A DNA stretch of 64,000 nucleotides from Halobacillus locisalis (GTDB taxonomy: Bacteria > Bacillota > Bacilli > Bacillales > Halobacillaceae). How positions within the stretch are numbered: position 1 is the stretch's first letter; the number at the start of each line of letters is the position of its first letter. The stretch lies in NCBI RefSeq assembly GCF_013694105.1, contig NZ_JACEFG010000003.1, forward strand, positions 558,001-622,000. Direction: 5' to 3'. Shown here one piece after another: positions 61,164 through 64,000 of the stretch. The translations under genes were made by a program, and so were the position numbers. The notes below the pieces were generated by a model. It made no database searches. It was not told where the DNA came from and was given only the letters and a program-made list of their open reading frames with translations.

Positions 61164-61351
61164 ATGTCCTGAAAAGCGTGTGCTTTGTCTTTTATAGTCC
61201 GTGCAGTTGTCCGAAAAAGTACATCTCTTGTCCGAATAAGAACTATTTGTCCGAATTAACCGAGCGCTTGTCCGGAAAAGTGGATATCTCGTCCGAATAG
61301 CACGCGTCAATGGCTGATATAGGAATTCTTTTGTCCGAATACCCTTTCCGG
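61164..61351. repeat. Tandem array of about nine degenerate 21-bp units (TTGTCCGAA)
   Basis: Units begin at 61164, 61185, 61207, 61228, 61247, 61268, 61289, (61310, very degenerate) and 61331. Each is 21 bp, except one of 22 and one of 19. Six start with TTGTCCGAA, TTGTCCGGA or TCGTCCGAA, followed by purine-rich AAAAG/ATAAG and a variable second half. The array fills the intergenic space between typA and the convergent lipoprotein gene. It does not look like CRISPR (no spacers of constant length or long repeats). Two helical turns per unit would put all motifs on one face of the DNA. Confidence 0.8.
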
Positions 61352-61410
61352 AACAGACGACAGCTCACGTTATGTGGCAAACAACTCGGACCCACTTACG
61401 TTTTCTTGAT

Positions 61411-61449
61411 AAAAAAAGTCCTGATTCCCACTATGGGTTCAGGACTTTG
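61411..61449 (-). terminator. Terminator of the YtkA lipoprotein gene
   Basis: AAAGTCCTGA...TCAGGACTTTTTTT on the minus strand. Confidence 0.85.
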
Positions 61450-61453
61450 CTGT

Positions 61454-62248
61454 TTATTGCACTTTCACTTCTATTTCTTGGTGACCATGAATTTCTTCAT
61501 CAGGCTTTTCGTAGTGAACTTTGACGGTATAGGAGCCTGTTGTAGGGAAGGTGAAAGTTGCTGTGTACTCTCCAGGATTTGTTTCTTCTGCATCTATATA
61601 TTCATGTTTATCAAGCTGGTCTGAGACGATTTCGTAGCGGACCATCGCTTCTTTGAAGGGTTGTTCCATCTTGTTGATGTGTGTAACAAGATCAGACGAA
61701 CCTTCAGCTTTGAAGTCTTGCTTATCTTTTAGGTGTACCATGAATTTTCCGTCCCCATGGCCCTGTTCATCATCACTGGTTTCAGACGGCTCGTCCTCCA
61801 TAAACATTTTCTCGCCAACTTGAACTGTCTTCTTAGGCATGGTGTGTAAATCTCCAACTTGTGTGTGTGCGAACATTTCGTACGTACCAGCCTTCTCAAA
61901 AGAATGGGTAATCTCGTAGACACCGTCTCCAACATGTTCACTCTCGACGGTTGTAGAGTTGTCTTTTCCATCTTGCTTGTTCCAGATTTCGAAATCTACG
62001 TATTCAGCATCTTCGACAGGCTCTCCGCCTTGGGTCACGGTAGCTTGAATCGTCGTTTCTTCTTCAACAGGTAGAGGGTCGCTTTCGAATGTGACTTCTA
62101 CAACCGGGATTTCAGGTGCTTGTTCCTCAGAGCTCTCTTCTGTCCCTTCGGATCCTTGAGTCGTTTCTTGTTCATTGGACGACGTGCCACAAGCTGTTGC
62201 GATGACACTCACCAGTAATATAAAGGATAATATCAATAATTTCTTCAT
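61454..62248 (-). CDS. Lipoprotein with two YtkA/FixH-like domains
   Basis: 264 residues. Lipobox IATAC (Cys20), an acidic Ser/Glu linker (21-46), then two YtkA-like beta-sandwich domains (VVEVTFESDPLPVEEETTIQATV...GVYEITHSFEKAGTYEMFAH; GKFMVHLKDKQDF...GEYTATFTFPTTGSYTVKVHYE). Such proteins are exposed on the cell surface and may bind copper or other ligands. No neighbours support a clear role. AAAGGAG before ATG 62248. Confidence 0.85.
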   Translation of the reverse strand: MKKLLILSFILLVSVIATACGTSSNEQETTQGSEGTEESSEEQAPEIPVVEVTFESDPLPVEEETTIQATVTQGGEPVEDAEYVDFEIWNKQDGKDNSTTVESEHVGDGVYEITHSFEKAGTYEMFAHTQVGDLHTMPKKTVQVGEKMFMEDEPSETSDDEQGHGDGKFMVHLKDKQDFKAEGSSDLVTHINKMEQPFKEAMVRYEIVSDQLDKHEYIDAEETNPGEYTATFTFPTTGSYTVKVHYEKPDEEIHGHQEIEVKVQ

Positions 62249-62439
62249 ATCGGTAATGCTCCTTTCAGCTCTACTTTGTAGAATAACATGTTCATCGTAT
62301 CCATTTCAGGCTAAGTTTAGACAATCTGATGACAACTTGTATAAGTAGCTATCGTTTAAAAAGTGTGAGCGGATCATTTTAAATTGAAAAGAGAACAGTT
62401 CCAGGTGCTCATAGACCCTGATACCGTCCTCGTGGATTT

Positions 62440-63330
62440 CTATAGGTTTTCCATCAATTTCTTGGCGATTCGTTCGTAATCATCCCTGTCAATCCCAGGA
62501 GCAAACTCTTCTGGAATATCATCTAAGTCAGGGATGGGCGCTCCTTTCGGTGTCCCTTGTATCACTTGAAGAGGTTGACCGTTCTCCGGGTTGGTCCCTT
62601 TCCAAATCTTATTGATATCTTGATAATCCGTGTCGCTCCACGTGTACAATATGTTATCTAAGCCTTGATCCAAGTAAGGGCGGGCATAATCGAACTTGGA
62701 GTTATCCAAATCTGGTACGGGCAGCATTTTTTTCACATCTACACCAGTGGCGATTTCAAGAGCTTTTGCATAAGCAAGGGCGTGCGTTCCTCCTCTGACA
62801 AGCAAGTAACCAATCATTTCACGAGCGGTCGGATGATCGGTCATTTCATACACACGCATCTTATGTGTTCGCGCACCTAACTCAAGGAAGAAGTTGTGTA
62901 AAAGATCGAGTACCAGGTTTCCGCTATTGAACACATTATCTCCGGTCCATGGATTACCCATGGAATCATAGGGGAGGGCCGTTTGGGCAGAAGCAATGAA
63001 CTGGTAGGTATCGCGTTTGTTCAGACCGTTTTGCATAGGTGTTATATCCGGGTCGCCAGTGAAAGTGACGCCTCTAGTCAGAAGGTTGATGGAGTTGTTC
63101 ACAAGTTCAACATGACCGAATTCTTCAGCCGTTATACTAGCTACGAGGTCATAAAAAGGACGGAATTTCTTTTTGTTACGAAAACCGAATGATTGATACA
63201 TGTAATTATTCAAAGTAGACATTTCACCAAATTTACCGCCGAGTAATTGTTGTACGGCTGCAGCGGCATTGGCATCCCCATGTTCAGGAATCGTCAGCGC
63301 AATTTGCATGCGATCCAGTCGTTTAAACAT
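62440..63330 (-). CDS. ydbD: Manganese catalase
   Basis: 296 residues of the di-manganese catalase family: N-terminal helix with GGKFGEMSTLNNYMYQ (first Glu ligand), ITAEEFGHVELVN (ExxH ligands), LELGARTHKMRVYE and YLLVRGGTHALAYAKAL (second Glu/His set). All metal ligands appear intact. It breaks down H2O2. It lies 12 bp after the DUF2642 gene on the same strand, so both are probably in one transcript. Relation to YdbD is closest; spore CotJC is shorter. Confidence 0.93.
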   Translation of the reverse strand: MFKRLDRMQIALTIPEHGDANAAAAVQQLLGGKFGEMSTLNNYMYQSFGFRNKKKFRPFYDLVASITAEEFGHVELVNNSINLLTRGVTFTGDPDITPMQNGLNKRDTYQFIASAQTALPYDSMGNPWTGDNVFNSGNLVLDLLHNFFLELGARTHKMRVYEMTDHPTAREMIGYLLVRGGTHALAYAKALEIATGVDVKKMLPVPDLDNSKFDYARPYLDQGLDNILYTWSDTDYQDINKIWKGTNPENGQPLQVIQGTPKGAPIPDLDDIPEEFAPGIDRDDYERIAKKLMENL

Positions 63331-63341
63331 AGCATTCTCCT

Positions 63342-63569
63342 TTAGCGTTGGTCAGGATGGACCCATACGATTTGTTGAGTACGAACAAAAAATGGAGTTT
63401 CACTCACTTCTACAACAACATGATCAGGCATTACGTTTTTTAGAAGACCACGCACTGATCCTTGCGTGGTTTGCACGACGATCGAAGTCCCTTGGATAGA
63501 CAGCAGAGTCTGATACACGTAAGGATCGATCGCGGAGTTCATAGAGACATTTTGAGAATGGGAGTTCAT
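63342..63569 (-). CDS. DUF2642 protein (YuzF-like)
   Basis: 75 residues: DPYVYQTLLSIQGTSIVVQTTQGSVRGLLKNVMPDHVVVEVSETPFFVRTQQIVWVHP is the DUF2642/YuzF pattern, an SH3/Sm-like beta fold of unknown function often linked to spore coats. It precedes the Mn-catalase gene by 11 bp. AAGGAGC lies before ATG 63569. Confidence 0.88.
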   Translation of the reverse strand: MNSHSQNVSMNSAIDPYVYQTLLSIQGTSIVVQTTQGSVRGLLKNVMPDHVVVEVSETPFFVRTQQIVWVHPDQR

Positions 63570-63730
63570 GCAGTCAGCTCCTTCACGGGTTGTCTTTTTG
63601 ATATATATGTCAGGGGTGTGAAAATAAACGTTGTCCCAATGAGAAAAGTGTATCCTTTGTCCGGTGAGTAGTTGAGTCTACCTTACGTCAATGAGGTCAT
63701 GAAGCAATATCTGCTGACTTTACAAAGATA

Positions 63731-63760
63731 AAAAAAGCCAAGTGACATCACGTCACTTGG
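63731..63760 (-). terminator. Terminator of bshB2
   Basis: CCAAGTGAC...GTCACTTGG followed by TTTTTT on the minus strand; the stop codon lies in the stem. Confidence 0.92.
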
Positions 63761-64000
63761 TCGTTATTCCAATCATACGTATAGAAACGCTCGTTGGTAA
63801 CCCATTTTAAAGCTTCAGGATCATTCGCCTGAATACCTTGTTCCAGCATTTCAAGCATTCTGGCAGTCTGCGAAATATGGGCGCGCATCGCATTTAATTT
63901 GTCTTCTTGAACGTCACGAATATCGTTGACGACATCCGGTTCACCTAGGTTTTCTTCTGTATTGTTGGCAAAAGCAACAGCGTGGAAAGTAGGACGCTCG
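63748..64000 (-). CDS. bshB2: Bacillithiol biosynthesis deacetylase BshB2 (3' part)
   Basis: 84 C-terminal residues; the gene runs out of the window. RPTFHAVAFANNTEENLGEPDVVNDIRDVQEDKLNAMRAHISQT...ERFYTYDWNND closely follows the end of B. subtilis BshB2 (YojG), a zinc PIG-L/LmbE-family enzyme that deacetylates GlcNAc-malate in bacillithiol synthesis. The catalytic N-terminal half is not visible. Stop TGA at 63748-63750. Confidence 0.85.
   Translation of the reverse strand, partial: ERPTFHAVAFANNTEENLGEPDVVNDIRDVQEDKLNAMRAHISQTARMLEMLEQGIQANDPEALKWVTNERFYTYDWNNDQVT

Noticed and set aside
61164-61351. CRISPR array
   Set aside because: Units are 21 bp with only about 9 conserved bases; there are no long identical repeats, no constant spacers and no cas genes.

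Overview
The window looks like a chromosome segment of a moderately halophilic or halotolerant, spore-forming Bacillaceae (Halobacillus/Pontibacillus-like; a genus-level inference only). Reasons: strong AGGAGG-type ribosome binding sites, many B. subtilis-type genes (ydaT, ywbE, cwlK, mreBH, pdaA, the yfk/yfj block, mbcS, typA, bshB2), a BCCT osmolyte carrier and an NhaC-type antiporter. I see no prophage, CRISPR array, transposase, rRNA or tRNA. Almost all genes are ordinary core genes; the unusual material is mostly between genes.

Layout. 1-0.6 kb: end of an oxidoreductase gene, then copy 1 of a composite palindromic repeat. 0.8-6.2 kb: YdaF-like acetyltransferase, a gene broken by a stop codon, an O-methyltransferase, the pxpBCA 5-oxoprolinase operon (minus strand), and general-stress genes (ydaT, a stand-alone DUF2188 gene, ywbE). 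6.3-13.2 kb: small hypothetical and membrane genes, a YhfP-type reductase, a channel-like protein with an odd pore loop, a second gene broken by an in-frame TAA, cwlK and panE. 13.4-18.6 kb: two half-size DMT transporters flanking a Crp/Fnr regulator, mreBH, and a YkgJ/MOSC/deaminase/DUF1992 run. 18.9-25.2 kb: a CAP-domain exoprotein, SRAP peptidase, GGDEF-EAL protein, repeat copy 2 and an AGCS symporter.

25.4-43.0 kb corresponds to the yfkJIH...yfkF...yfkDC...pdaA-yfjP block of B. subtilis, interrupted by repeat copy 3 and a metal-homeostasis region. That region holds a PfeT/ZosA-type P1B ATPase behind an exact PerR-box match, an amino-acid ABC pair without its ATPase, and znuCB-zur plus znuA with Zur-box-like operators. 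43.2-50.6 kb: an orphan PAS histidine kinase with a Spo0A-box-like site, YitT, GntR, acyl-CoA ligase MbcS, GNAT and cupin genes. 50.9-64 kb: BCCT carrier, DUF5694, a luciferase-like oxidoreductase, PilZ, oligoendopeptidase, pterin dehydratase, RluA, TypA, a 21-bp-period TTGTCCGAA array, a YtkA lipoprotein, Mn catalase with a DUF2642 gene, and the end of bshB2.

How they work together: the recurring themes are metal and peroxide homeostasis (Zur, PerR box, P1B ATPase, Mn catalase, bacillithiol), salt and osmotic balance (BCCT, NhaC-type, MscS), c-di-GMP (GGDEF-EAL, PilZ) and envelope/sporulation (mreBH, cwlK, pdaA, sensor kinase). The most notable signals are the three-copy repeat that sits between duplicated terminator hairpins, the 21-bp array, and two genes interrupted by a single TAA with intact frame beyond.
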